Positions 30,619 to 38,592 of a stretch of 41,284 nucleotides of DNA are shown here, piece after piece. Both the position numbers and the translations under genes were made by a program. The notes below the pieces were generated by a model, which was not told where the DNA came from, did no database searches, and was given only the letters and a program-made list of their open reading frames with translations. The stretch lies in assembly GCA_016201105.1 (NCBI GenBank), contig JACQDN010000056.1, positions 1-41,284 of the forward strand, in the 5' to 3' direction. Positions within the stretch are counted from its first letter, which is position 1, and each line of letters opens with the position of its first letter. The DNA comes from Pseudomonadota bacterium. GTDB lineage: Bacteria; Pseudomonadota; Alphaproteobacteria; Micropepsales; Micropepsaceae.

Positions 30619-31658
30619 GCTTTGGTCCCTGGTTTTTTTTTGCTTTCGTAACTCTTCCACGCGCAGTGATCTGAGGGCAAAATCTTTGCTGAGGAACCCC
30701 TCACTAGACTCTCTGTATTTTCAATTTCTTTGTCTGTCCTCAATGGAGGCAGATTTCCGAAGAGCTCGAAATAATGTGGAACCGGAAAGAATGAATCCCT
30801 GAGAGCTTCCGGTTTAATTTCAGACTGGCCTCGATAGATAAGCAAGTCCTGCTTGGGCGTGGCGACCCATTGAAAGATTCTGTAGTGATTCTCTTTCGCG
30901 GCTTTGTAGTGGACTAGAAACATCTTCGCCTGAATTCCAGAACCTATATGTGCGGGCGCGTTCCGCTCATATAGCCGCAATCGCTGTTCGATGTCCGACT
31001 TTATCTCATCCACCGCGTCGGAATCGGGTGCTGCCTTCTCTACCTTGGATTTGTACTGAACCGCCTTATCGAAAAATTTTCGATAGGCTTCCTGGCACTT
31101 GTCGCGCATCTCCAGCATGTACTTGTCAGCTTCAGATAGGCCATGGGCGTCTTTGTGCTCACGACGATTGGGCTCTCCCACAAAGGGCTGAAACATTGCG
31201 TAGTTCAAGCCGCTCGCAATAGCCTTCGCTAGCTCTTCCCCAAGGGCTTCGTACTTTGCTGCCTCCCCGGCGCGAGGCAGATCGCGATACTCGGCAAGGA
31301 TGAATTGATTCGCGCCGCCTTCGATCAATACGGCATCGAACAGTTCGGAGATTCGAGAAGCGGGAACCCAGCCACCGTTGTCGATAATGGACTGACAGAA
31401 TTCCTCTACAGAAGCAGTACGCCTCTGAGCGGCATCAAGAGCGGCCTTTGCAAAAGAGGCCTGCTTCTCCGGGGCGGTCGGATAGAGCTTTTCAGCCCAC
31501 TTTTGAGCCCGTGCCGGAGTTAGGGTCAGCCTGTTGCGCAGAACCCGACTGAAACTTGTCGCGTCGATGTCCAGGAAGTCTGAGCGTTGCGCATCTGTCT
31601 TGGCTTCCGGGCACATCTCCTTGAAATGTTTATCTAAAAACTGCGCCAGCTGCGTCAT
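30615..31658 (-). CDS. Protein with N-terminal HTH-like region, unknown function
   Basis: 347 residues. Residues about 20-60 (RSDFLDIDATSFSRVLRNRL then TPARAQKWAEKLYP) have the pattern of an XRE-type helix-turn-helix. Residues about 180-250 are charged and helical (YMLEMRDKCQEAYRKFF, IEQRLRLYE) and may form a coiled coil. The C-terminal part (IFQWVATPKQDLLIYRGQSE) looks like a separate domain that could sense a ligand. First gene of the leftward operon, overlapping the radical SAM start by four bases, and transcribed away from the histidine-rich gene, so a regulator of the divergent promoter is plausible. G+C is among the lowest in the window. Confidence 0.75.
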   Translation of the reverse strand: MTQLAQFLDKHFKEMCPEAKTDAQRSDFLDIDATSFSRVLRNRLTLTPARAQKWAEKLYPTAPEKQASFAKAALDAAQRRTASVEEFCQSIIDNGGWVPASRISELFDAVLIEGGANQFILAEYRDLPRAGEAAKYEALGEELAKAIASGLNYAMFQPFVGEPNRREHKDAHGLSEADKYMLEMRDKCQEAYRKFFDKAVQYKSKVEKAAPDSDAVDEIKSDIEQRLRLYERNAPAHIGSGIQAKMFLVHYKAAKENHYRIFQWVATPKQDLLIYRGQSEIKPEALRDSFFPVPHYFELFGNLPPLRTDKEIENTESLVRGSSAKILPSDHCAWKSYESKKKPGTKA

Positions 31659-31691
31659 GCGGTTGTCCCAAAAGGGCTGATTTGACAGACA

Positions 31692-31719
31692 ATTAGTCCT
31701 TCAAGCCTCCATCGGTCAA
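31692..31719 (-). promoter_or_regulatory. Candidate promoter of the leftward (radical SAM) operon
   Basis: Minus-strand TTGACC (31719-31714), 16 bases, ACTAAT (31697-31692, 4 of 6). The start codon of the HTH-like gene follows 33 bases on, with TTGGGAC as a modest ribosome site. Confidence 0.4.
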
Positions 31720-31752
31720 ATAAAAAGCCATTGATGCTGAACCGCGCGTGAA

Positions 31753-31823
31753 CAATAATATTGACACCGATTGCTACCAATATCAGATTACGGTGCCAAT
31801 TATGGCAAACCGGGGGCAACCCC
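31753..31823 (+). promoter_or_regulatory. Candidate operator/promoter and leader of the histidine-rich operon
   Basis: A palindrome CAATAATATTG (31753-31763) overlaps a perfect -35 TTGACA (31761-31766); the matching -10 is unclear (CAGATT at 17 bases). Downstream are TGCCAATTATGGCA (31794-31807, 5-base arms) and a GGGG-GCAA-CCCC hairpin with a GNRA-type loop (31812-31823). A strong AAGGAG (31836-31841) precedes the ATG at 31851. The spacing suggests a repressor site plus a structured leader. Confidence 0.45.
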
Positions 31824-31850
31824 AAAACAACAACAAAGGAGAATTAGAAA

Positions 31851-32534
31851 ATGCCTCCCAAACATCATCATCGGCATCATAAGCATCACCACCGCCACGG
31901 ACCACTCCATCCCCACAGGGACCCGCAACTTGATGCGCTGAACACCCTGATTGACGAGGGCGTGATTTCGCGCGGCAAGGATGGCTTCGACCAACTCTTA
32001 ACCGAGGCGAAGAAAATAGACCCCTCCGGAGCCATCGAGAAATTCTTGTCCAACGAGTGCGTGGGCTTAAGCCCCCGCATCGCCCTGCTGCAACTTGAAG
32101 CCAATCGCGCCGCTCACGCTGATCGAGAAGGAACGGAATTGAATGCTTGGCTCCGCACCGCCGAGAGCCGCGTGGTCGCCATCATTCCACCTTTCCCGCC
32201 GCACGGCACCGATTGGTTGGACGACGAATGGACCGTAAAAATTCTCTCGATCGATCACCATCACGTCCCCCACCACCTGCTCGATGAATTCGAAGCGGAA
32301 ATCTTTCGCAAACCCTTCGAATGCCGCTCGCAGCTAAGGACCGCCGATCTCATCATGTTCGACGCGTACCGGAACGGCGACGCCTTCGCGCGCCAGGGGG
32401 TTGTCGATCTCGTCGGCGACCCGCACGCCTTCAAAGCGGAGGCACGCTTTTGCGTCCATTTTCGTCCCCATCCCGACGACGAAGATGACGTACCGCTTCC
32501 GGATTGGATTCTCACGAAGCTGACGGAGATTTGA
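31851..32534 (+). CDS. Protein with histidine-packed N terminus, unknown function
   Basis: 227 residues. The N terminus opens MPPKHHHRHHKHHHRHG and continues HPHRDP, giving 13 His in the first 22 residues; HHHVPHH and FRPHPDDEDD appear later. This strongly suggests binding of Ni, Zn, Cu or Co. The rest (residues about 27-227) looks like a soluble globular domain with LDALNTLIDEGVISRG-KDGFDQLL, PFPPHGTDWLDDEW and VCVHF-like strands; I do not recognise it. No signal peptide or membrane segment. First gene of the rightward operon, with an excellent ribosome site. A metal store or chaperone serving the neighbouring transporters or the radical SAM enzyme is possible; a modified-peptide precursor is less likely given its length and globular body. 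Confidence 0.85.
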   Translation: MPPKHHHRHHKHHHRHGPLHPHRDPQLDALNTLIDEGVISRGKDGFDQLLTEAKKIDPSGAIEKFLSNECVGLSPRIALLQLEANRAAHADREGTELNAWLRTAESRVVAIIPPFPPHGTDWLDDEWTVKILSIDHHHVPHHLLDEFEAEIFRKPFECRSQLRTADLIMFDAYRNGDAFARQGVVDLVGDPHAFKAEARFCVHFRPHPDDEDDVPLPDWILTKLTEI

Positions 32535-32537
32535 CCC

Positions 32538-33845
32538 GTGACTAGCACGCTCCCCTTTGGAGTATCCATTGCGATGATCGCCTGCTTGGCGGCAGGCTTC
32601 ATCGCAATGGCGCGGGTCCGACTCTCGCCTGCGCTAATAATGCCCATCCTTGCTAGTGCGTTTCTTATCCTCAATCCCTCAATCGCCCGCGACGTTGTTC
32701 GCGAGAGTTTCGGTGAATTTGGCCAAGTCGCGATCGTCTTTACGGCCGTCGCTATTGCAGCACATATGCTTCAAGAGGCACGCATTTTCGACATAGCCGC
32801 AGCTTACGTCGGGCAGTTTGTCGGGCGTCGCTTGCTGCGCGCACCTACCGCCGGCTTGGCCTTCATTGTCTTCCTCATTCTGCTGACCACCACAGTTCTC
32901 GCCGCAATCGCTCATAACATCACTGCGATCTTTGTTATCACGCCGTTGTCGATTTCGCTCTGCGCGCGCTACCGCATCCCCTCTCGGTGGTTGCTCTGCG
33001 CTGTGCTGGTGGCATCGAATCTTGGCGGGTTTTCAACCGGATGGGGGGACACGCCCAATCTCATTGAGGCTCAAGCCTGGAATCTTTCAAATCTGGCATT
33101 CTTTGAAATTCTACCGGCGAATCTCGTCATCGTAATCGGCCTGTCACTAGCAATCGCCTTCCTCACGGGCCGCGATTTCAAAAAGAGTGCAAACGGATTC
33201 GGTCCCGCGGAAGTTGCATTGGAGATGGCGAACTTCCGCGCGATGAAGCACGAATTCAGACCGGACTCTCGTCGGGCGATCGTAGGTGGCGTTGCCTTAT
33301 GCGGTTTCATTTTTCTCCAATTCTTTTGGAAGCAGTACGAAATCGCTTGGGGCGCATTGGCCGTCATTGTTGCGATAGCGCTGGAACGTCCGAGCAATCG
33401 TGCCACCACATTGCGAGCCCTTGGCCTAGATGCATACCTGACCATGGCCAGCCTCTTTGTCATTGCGCACTCCATTTCTTCGTCAATGCTGGGGAGCGCT
33501 CTTCAGAACTTCATCACTGCACACCATGACTCGATGACTGCGGTTGCGATTGCGAGCTATTTGGGCACCCTTTTGACCGGCGCTGCCTCTTGGGCATCAG
33601 TTGCAGCACCACTTGTCCATAGCGTCAACGGCTCTCATTCTGCTGCTTGGGCCCTGGGGGGAGGAATTTGCGCGGGATCAAGTGCCGTTCTGACTGCTGC
33701 GAGCGCAGGTATCGTTTTGTGGGCCGAATCGGGTCGCCGTAGAGGGTTTGAAGTCACCTTTAGTTCCTACTTTGCCTTCGGCATCGTCACGTCTGTCGCG
33801 ATGCTGTTGTTCTACATCGCTTACACGACGTTCTTGAGTTTCTGA
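32538..33845 (+). CDS. Ion-transporter-superfamily permease (SLC13/ArsB/NhaD-like)
   Basis: 435 residues with about eleven hydrophobic segments. The AHNITAIFVITPLS loop and the ASNLGGFSTGWGDTPNLI re-entrant motif resemble the SNIGG-GDPPN signature of ArsB/NhaD/CitM-type ion transporters, which carry anions, dicarboxylates or Na+/H+. A second half-repeat (SSSMLGSALQNF, LTGAASWASVAAPLV, GGGICAGSSAVLTAAS) fits the family's internal duplication. Start GTG 32538 lies three bases after the preceding TGA, with GGAG upstream, so it is translationally coupled to the histidine-rich gene. Substrate unknown; a metal-ligand anion would suit the neighbour. Confidence 0.85.
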   Translation: MTSTLPFGVSIAMIACLAAGFIAMARVRLSPALIMPILASAFLILNPSIARDVVRESFGEFGQVAIVFTAVAIAAHMLQEARIFDIAAAYVGQFVGRRLLRAPTAGLAFIVFLILLTTTVLAAIAHNITAIFVITPLSISLCARYRIPSRWLLCAVLVASNLGGFSTGWGDTPNLIEAQAWNLSNLAFFEILPANLVIVIGLSLAIAFLTGRDFKKSANGFGPAEVALEMANFRAMKHEFRPDSRRAIVGGVALCGFIFLQFFWKQYEIAWGALAVIVAIALERPSNRATTLRALGLDAYLTMASLFVIAHSISSSMLGSALQNFITAHHDSMTAVAIASYLGTLLTGAASWASVAAPLVHSVNGSHSAAWALGGGICAGSSAVLTAASAGIVLWAESGRRRGFEVTFSSYFAFGIVTSVAMLLFYIAYTTFLSF

Positions 33846-33911
33846 TCCAGAACGCACAATCCAACGCACCGGTGAAAATTTTCGGCAAAAATAATTAGGA
33901 GGGATTAGATC

Positions 33912-35726
33912 ATGCACAGTGTCGCATCAAATCACTCACTGCAACGATTGACGGGTATTCGTCTGCTGATTTCGCGACTCCTCGGGAGCAATTTCGCTTG
34001 GCTCTTGCTTGCGTTTGTCGTCATGCTCGCTGCCGCGTTTGCGGCAAACGTGCCCGCGCTGCTCAGCGGCGTAATTGTTGACAAGGTCGTAAGTCGCGAC
34101 CTCGATTCCTTTCAACGGACGCTTCCCTATTTGTTGATGCTCCTCGGGAGCTATTTAGCGCGCGAGGCTCTGACCTTTGTACGCAAGTTTGCTGTGGAGC
34201 GTACCGCATGCCAGTTGGAACGGGATGAGCTCCGCAGTCTTTCCAGATTCCTCTTGCATCTCGACCTTTCGGAATTTTGGGGCGAACGCATAGGTGGGCT
34301 TAACGTACGGATCAATCGGAGCCTGGAAGGACTTATCAAACTTGTAAAACTCTTGTTTATGGACTTCTTGCCCACGGTTGCCCTCGCCTTGATAGCTCTC
34401 GTATTCACGTTCACTAGGAGCGGTCTTGTCTTCGGAGTAATGGCTGGAATCGCAGGAGTAACCTTCGCAATCACCCTCTGGCAGGTGCTCACACAAAAGG
34501 GCATTCGTCTGTCGCTATTCGGCGCAAAAGAGCAGGTCTCGGCCAATCTCAATGAAGTTTTGATGGGGCTGGACTACGTGCGTGCCGCCGGAGGTATCGA
34601 AAGTGAAGGGGCGAAGACCGATCTCCTCTCCGAGCAACTTCGTTCCCAGGAATTTGTGCATCACAAAGCAATGATGAGGTTCGACAGCGCAAAGCAAGTG
34701 CTTGAAGGCTTGGGTCTTGTCATCGTTTTCGGAATTGGAGTGTGGCAGGCTGAACATGGATTCATCACAAAGGGTGACGTGCTTGCTTTAACTTTACTCT
34801 TTGGGTCTGTCGCTGCCCCACTTAGAGAGTTGCACAGAATTATCGATGAAGGGTTTGAGGGATTCATGAAGGTCGGACAACTAGCCGACCTTTACAACCT
34901 GAAACCTGATCGCGGCATGCCTGGGGTATTAAGCCTTCCCCAAGTTCTTGAGAATACTCCGATCGTTCGAGCTCATGATCTTCGATTTGTCGCGATGAGC
35001 GACAAACGCGGAGAGAGTGAACTCATTCGTGGCGTCAATATGTCAGTCTTGCCTGGCGAATGGGTTGGAATCGCGGGCGGAAGCGGCTGCGGCAAGAGCT
35101 CGTTTCTTAAGATTGTCCTTGGGCTCACCCCAAACTACACAGGAGAATTGGAGGTTTTTGGGGTCGAGGTGCGCAACGCAGTAAAATCCGAGTTTTGGGA
35201 TCGCGTAGGATACGTCAGCCAGCATCCACACATAGTTAGGGGAACGGTCCGCGAGAATCTTATCTACGGTTCCTCAACGAAGAACGGAAATGATTTCGCA
35301 CTGCTCGATGCTCTTGAGAAAGCGGGTCTTCATGACCGCTATGCGGTGCGCGGACTGTCGTGTCTTGACGAACACGTGGAAGAGCTGGGGCGTAATCTCA
35401 GTGGGGGCGAGCAGCAAAGACTGGCCATCGCGCGTCTTTTTCTTCGTCACCCCTCTCTGATCGTACTCGACGAAGCTACATCCGCGCTCGACTACAAGCG
35501 CGAATGGCAGCTAATTCAAAATCTCCGCTCACATTTTGTTGGCGTGGCAGCGATTGTTGTCGCGCATCGACTGGAAGCACTGAGAGAAACGAACCGCATC
35601 GTCGTCATGAGTGAAGGCTCAATTGTGGAAGAAGGTACGTTCGATGAGCTAAGTCAGCGAGATGGAGAGTTTAGCAAAATCGCAAATCTCGGTCTCAAGA
35701 AGAGTACGTCTCAACTAGTGGCCTAA
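33912..35726 (+). CDS. ABC exporter, transmembrane plus ATPase domains
   Basis: 604 residues, half-transporter architecture. Residues about 15-300 hold six membrane helices; residues about 345-590 hold the ATPase: Walker A GGSGCGKSS, Q-loop YVSQHP, signature LSGGEQQR, Walker B LIVLDEAT, H-loop VAHR. There is no N-terminal C39 peptidase domain, so it does not cut a leader itself. Related exporters move lipids, peptides or drugs out of the cell, probably as a homodimer. AGGAGGG sits eight bases before the ATG. Last gene of the rightward operon, 66 bases after the ion transporter. It could export a product of the radical SAM operon. Confidence 0.93.
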   Translation: MHSVASNHSLQRLTGIRLLISRLLGSNFAWLLLAFVVMLAAAFAANVPALLSGVIVDKVVSRDLDSFQRTLPYLLMLLGSYLAREALTFVRKFAVERTACQLERDELRSLSRFLLHLDLSEFWGERIGGLNVRINRSLEGLIKLVKLLFMDFLPTVALALIALVFTFTRSGLVFGVMAGIAGVTFAITLWQVLTQKGIRLSLFGAKEQVSANLNEVLMGLDYVRAAGGIESEGAKTDLLSEQLRSQEFVHHKAMMRFDSAKQVLEGLGLVIVFGIGVWQAEHGFITKGDVLALTLLFGSVAAPLRELHRIIDEGFEGFMKVGQLADLYNLKPDRGMPGVLSLPQVLENTPIVRAHDLRFVAMSDKRGESELIRGVNMSVLPGEWVGIAGGSGCGKSSFLKIVLGLTPNYTGELEVFGVEVRNAVKSEFWDRVGYVSQHPHIVRGTVRENLIYGSSTKNGNDFALLDALEKAGLHDRYAVRGLSCLDEHVEELGRNLSGGEQQRLAIARLFLRHPSLIVLDEATSALDYKREWQLIQNLRSHFVGVAAIVVAHRLEALRETNRIVVMSEGSIVEEGTFDELSQRDGEFSKIANLGLKKSTSQLVA

Positions 35727-35735
35727 CTAGACGGT

Positions 35736-36009
35736 TTACCCATAAAGCAGGTTCAGTCCACCGCGATAGCAACCGTTGGCGTGATCTTCGCCCTTTTTTT
35801 TCGCGTTATATCCGTGCTCGACCGAATTCAAGTTTTGCACGACCAGCCAAACCGGCAATCCGCCGCGCCGCCGCGAGCAAGCGATCATCACCGTTCCGTG
35901 CAACACGCGCCGCGGCCGTCGGCAATTCCGAAAACCGCTCCGAAAAATACTGCACCGTCGCCTTCCCGCTCGGCTGCGGCGAGGCATCGCGCAGCTCCGT
36001 GAACGACAT
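35736..36009 (-). pseudogene. Possible gene remnant, frame-disrupted
   Basis: A frame from ATG 36009 (MSFTELRDASPQPSGKATVQ) is open to 35806. After about 35846 a different frame reads more naturally (NLNSVEHGYNAKKKGEDHAN...) down to a TAA at 35736. The two together look like one short coding sequence with a frameshift. I recognise no family. It lies at the right edge of the low-G+C block, in sequence of background composition. Confidence 0.35.
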
Positions 36010-36029
36010 GCTCGGGTGACAATACGGGT

Positions 36030-36247
36030 TTAACGGGTCGGCGGAGAGACGGGCGGCGAAGCTGCACGCTCCGCCACCGCGCGCACCAGTCCCGGACCGA
36101 CGACGATCCGCTTGTAGGGATGGTCGGGATCGAGCACATTGGAATGGGCCATCGGACGCAGCCGCGCATAGGCGGCGTTGACTAGGTTGACGGCTTCTTC
36201 GTTCTCCGTCGCAGGCCGGACGAACTTGCCCTTCTCCAGCCCCGCGT
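36030..36247 (-). pseudogene. C-terminal fragment of an unrecognised gene
   Basis: Minus-strand codons read GLEKGKFVRPATENEEAVNL, then VNAAYARLRPMAHSNVLDPD and HPYKRIVVGPGLVRAVAER, ending at a TAA at 36032-36030. This is convincing protein-like sequence, but no start codon precedes it: the in-frame TGA upstream is the stop of the TfoX-like gene. It is probably the tail of a gene whose front has been lost. Together with the remnant at 35736 it fills the 525-base gap 35727-36251. Confidence 0.45.
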
Positions 36248-36251
36248 GCGC

Positions 36252-36602
36252 TCACTTCTTCCTGTGCTTCGGTTCCTGCGTCCGCACAAAATCCGCGGAT
36301 CTTGCGATCCAGGACTGCAGCATCTTCAGGTCCGAAAGCATCGCGTCCGGCACCACCACATAGGATTTGCTGGGCGGCGCGTCCGGCGCGTATTGCAAGG
36401 GCTTGGCCCCTTTGAGGCGGAGTAGCGCCTGGCGCTCCGCCTCGCCGAGCTTCAGCGCGAGCCCCACATCGGAGAGCGACATGCACATCCGCCCGAAGGC
36501 GTAGGCGCCGATGCCGCCGAACATCGGCTTGCAGCGGAGCTCGATTTCGAGGGGGGCGGCTTTCTCGACAATTTTTTGGAGGTTGGCGGGGATGTGGGGC
36601 AT
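36252..36602 (-). CDS. TfoX N-terminal domain protein
   Basis: 116 residues. The family pattern is clear: CKPMFGGIGAYAFGRMCMSL, LALKLGEAERQALL, then PPSKSYVVVP and WIARSADF. Named after the N-terminal half of the competence regulator TfoX/Sxy; most stand-alone versions have no known role. ATG 36602 with AAGGAG nine bases upstream. The basic EPKHRKK tail ends at the TGA at 36252. Confidence 0.88.
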   Translation of the reverse strand: MPHIPANLQKIVEKAAPLEIELRCKPMFGGIGAYAFGRMCMSLSDVGLALKLGEAERQALLRLKGAKPLQYAPDAPPSKSYVVVPDAMLSDLKMLQSWIARSADFVRTQEPKHRKK

Positions 36603-36641
36603 GGGTGGGGCTCCTTGAGTAAAACACGTTCAGATGGAACT

Positions 36642-36983
36642 CCACCTCCCCGCTTGCGGGGAGGTCGCTGTGCGAGCGAAGCGAGCATCAGCGGGTGGGG
36701 TAAGTGAGTGCACTGGTGCAAGCGACTTCCCCCACCCGGCGGCTCGTCGCTTCGCGCCGAGCGCCGACCTCCCCACAAGGGGGAGGTGGACATCGATGCG
36801 AGGTTGTCGCCGTCTGCGCCCGAAATTCGCGAAGCGAATTTCAACCCGCTTTTGACGCTTCCCCCCAAACCCAAAATTTCGCTCCGCATATTTTGACCTC
36901 CCCATGCATCCTTCGAGACTTCCCCCACCCGGCGGCTCGTCGCTGCGCGACGAGCGCCGACCTCCCCGCTTGCGGGGAGGTGG
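36642..36983. repeat. Compound palindromic repeats (one full, one half element)
   Basis: Full element 36642-36789: CCACCTCCCCGCTTGCGG at the left pairs imperfectly with GGGGGAGGTGG at the right, with internal GGGTGGGG/CCCCCACCC and CGAGCG segments. A half element follows at about 36917-36983 (CTTCCCCCACCCGGCGGC ... CTCCCCGCTTGCGGGGAGG) and ends two bases before the stop of the VOC gene. The 383-base gap 36603-36985 shows no gene. Confidence 0.75.
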
Positions 36984-36985
36984 AG

Positions 36986-37414
36986 TCATTCTTGCGTCCA
37001 GGCCGCGACCAAGTAGCCGTCCGGATCGCGGAATTCGAAACGCTTGCCGCCGGGGAAGGAGAAGATCGGTTTCACGATGTCGGCGCCGGCCGCTTTGGCG
37101 CGGGCGAGTGTGTCCGCCAGATGGTCGACGTGAAACACCATCAGCGGACCACCCGGCGTGGGCGCGCCCGCGTTCGCGGCAAAGCCGCCGCCCATGCCGT
37201 TGCTCATGAAGCTTGCATAATTGGGGCCGTAATCGTCGAACGACCAGCCGAAGATCGCTCCGTAGAACGTCTTCGCCCGCGCCACATCGCGGACCTTGAA
37301 CTCGACGAAGTTGGTGGGCACGGGCTTTGCGGGCGCGAGCTCTTTTGGCGCCGGTGCGGCCATCGCGCTTGTCGAAGCCAGAAGCATTGCAAGCGGCAGA
37401 GCGAATTTGATCAT
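36986..37414 (-). CDS. Exported VOC (glyoxalase/bleomycin-resistance-like) protein
   Basis: 142 residues. An N-terminal signal peptide (MIKFALPLAMLLASTSAMAA) is followed by a single VOC module: NFVEFKVRDVARAKTFYGAIFGW, a PLMVFHVDHLADTLARAKAAG strand-helix, and FEFRDPDGYLVAAW with the usual acidic ligand position. VOC proteins bind metals and act as lyases, dioxygenases or antibiotic binders; the activity is not predictable. The frame runs to 37516, but ATG 37414 has AAGGAG seven to eight bases upstream and starts the signal peptide. Downstream of the WYL regulator on the same strand; such pairs are common, so the regulator may control it. Confidence 0.88.
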   Translation of the reverse strand: MIKFALPLAMLLASTSAMAAPAPKELAPAKPVPTNFVEFKVRDVARAKTFYGAIFGWSFDDYGPNYASFMSNGMGGGFAANAGAPTPGGPLMVFHVDHLADTLARAKAAGADIVKPIFSFPGGKRFEFRDPDGYLVAAWTQE

Positions 37415-37520
37415 GGGCTGTCTCCTTGTGCGGGCAGACCATGATCCACGGCTCTGACAGATTCCGTCAGCAGCGTTCACGCCCAGTGGAGAAAGCCTGA
37501 CAAATGAATCCTCCACTTCT

Positions 37521-37679
37521 CGTCATGGCCGACCGGCCGGAGCGAAGCGCAGGCGTGTCGGCCATCCGTGATCTCGATGCGGGCAGGTTCGCGCTAGGCG
37601 ATGCACATGGGTGTTCATGGATGGCCGGGACGCGCTCCCCCCGGAACAAGTCCGGGGTACGCGCCGCCCGGCCATGACG
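37521..37679. repeat. Inverted repeat, GTCATGGCCGGG family, 159 bp
   Basis: CGTCATGGCC at 37521 and GGCCATGACG at 37679 bound internal pairs (TGTCGGCCATCC / GGATGGCCGGGA; CCCCGGAACAAGTCCGGGG). It occupies most of the 295-base gap between the VOC and WYL genes; no gene seen. Confidence 0.7.
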
Positions 37680-37709
37680 GTCTGTGGGGTGCGAACTGTC
37701 AGATTCGCA

Positions 37710-38399
37710 CTACTCAGACCCGTGCCCTTCGCGCTTTTGCCATTCCTGCAAGAGCGCGCGGCGGGGCTTGGGGATGCGTTCGGACGTCGGAGTGGCGGTG
37801 ACGATGCGGTCGGCGCGGAAGTGGCGGAAGTCTTGCCGCAGCTCGCACCAGGCAATCACCAGGCAGACGTCGTTGAAGAACGCGAGCGCCAGCGGCCAGA
37901 CGATGCGCTCGCTGACGGAACCCTCGCCGCCCCGATAGGTCAGGCGCAGCTTGCGGGAGCGGCGGATGGCGTCGCGCAGGATGTTGGCATCGATGACGGC
38001 CTCAGGCACCACGCGGTCGGTGGCCGCGAACACGCGCTCGCTCTCAAGCGCCATACGCATGTCCGCCGGCAAGACGGCGGCAATCTTGGCGAGCGCTTCG
38101 AAGGCGCCTTGTGCCAACGCCAGATCGGTGTTGCGCGTCACCCAGCGCAGACCGAGGACGAGCGCGTCGATCTCGTCGTCGGAGAACGACAGCGGCGGCA
38201 GGAAATGGCCTTCCTTGAGGACATAGCCGGTGCCCGCTTCGCCTTCGATGAGCGCGCCCTGGGCCTGCAGCGTCGCGATGTCCCGGTAGAGCGTGCGCTG
38301 CGAGACGCCAAGCTTCTCGGCGAGCGCCGCCGCGGTCGCGGGCCTGCGATGGCGCCGGAAGGCCTGCAGCAGATCCAGGAGACGCGCCGCGCGCGACAT
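37710..38399 (-). CDS. YafY-type HTH and WYL-domain transcriptional regulator
   Basis: 229 residues from ATG 38399. Residues 1-55 form an HTH_11 domain (MSRAARLLDLLQAFRRHRRP, LGVSQRTLYRDIATLQAQG). Residues about 130-215 form a WYL-like domain (AIRRSRKLRLTYRGGEG, WPLALAFFNDVCLVIAWCEL, DFRHFRADRI), where WYL proteins sense nucleotides or other ligands. An upstream in-frame extension to 38654 overlaps the Fic gene and is not protein-like. No strong ribosome site. Gap 38400-38592 shows no gene. Confidence 0.9.
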   Translation of the reverse strand: MSRAARLLDLLQAFRRHRRPATAAALAEKLGVSQRTLYRDIATLQAQGALIEGEAGTGYVLKEGHFLPPLSFSDDEIDALVLGLRWVTRNTDLALAQGAFEALAKIAAVLPADMRMALESERVFAATDRVVPEAVIDANILRDAIRRSRKLRLTYRGGEGSVSERIVWPLALAFFNDVCLVIAWCELRQDFRHFRADRIVTATPTSERIPKPRRALLQEWQKREGHGSE

Positions 38400-38592
38400 C
38401 GGGGGAGGGCTTTCAAGAATGCGAGGTGGAGTGTGGGCGAAGTGGGGCGCGGAGGCCAGAAGGGGGCTAGGCCGCTCTCGCGCTCTTCGCGCGCCAGCCG
38501 CGGCCGTGATCGGATCGAGCTCGCGCTCAACACGTGGAAAATCGCCATGGAGTCGCGCTATTTCGTCAGCGCCTGATTTATTTTTTTCTCGC

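Larger units (their letters stand above)
26530..35726. other. Accessory block of divergent operons, lower G+C (candidate genomic island)
   Basis: Eight genes in two divergent operons with a shared promoter region at 31659-31850. Sample counts: 25 of 60 bases are G or C at 30721-30780 and 31 of 60 at 34861-34920, against 35 of 60 in gyrA (14401-14460) and 48 of 60 in amidase 1 (22081-22140). Long antisense open frames, common outside, are rare here, fitting the different codon use. No integrase, transposase, tRNA or obvious flanking direct repeat was seen, so the insertion mechanism is unknown. Confidence 0.65.

Noticed and set aside
31851..32534. The His-rich protein as a RiPP precursor
   Set aside because: 227 residues with a globular body, and the repeats are at the N terminus; no leader/core layout. 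Kept only as a remote possibility.
33912..35726. Bacteriocin exporter with C39 peptidase
   Set aside because: The protein begins directly with membrane helices; there is no room for, or motif of, a peptidase domain.
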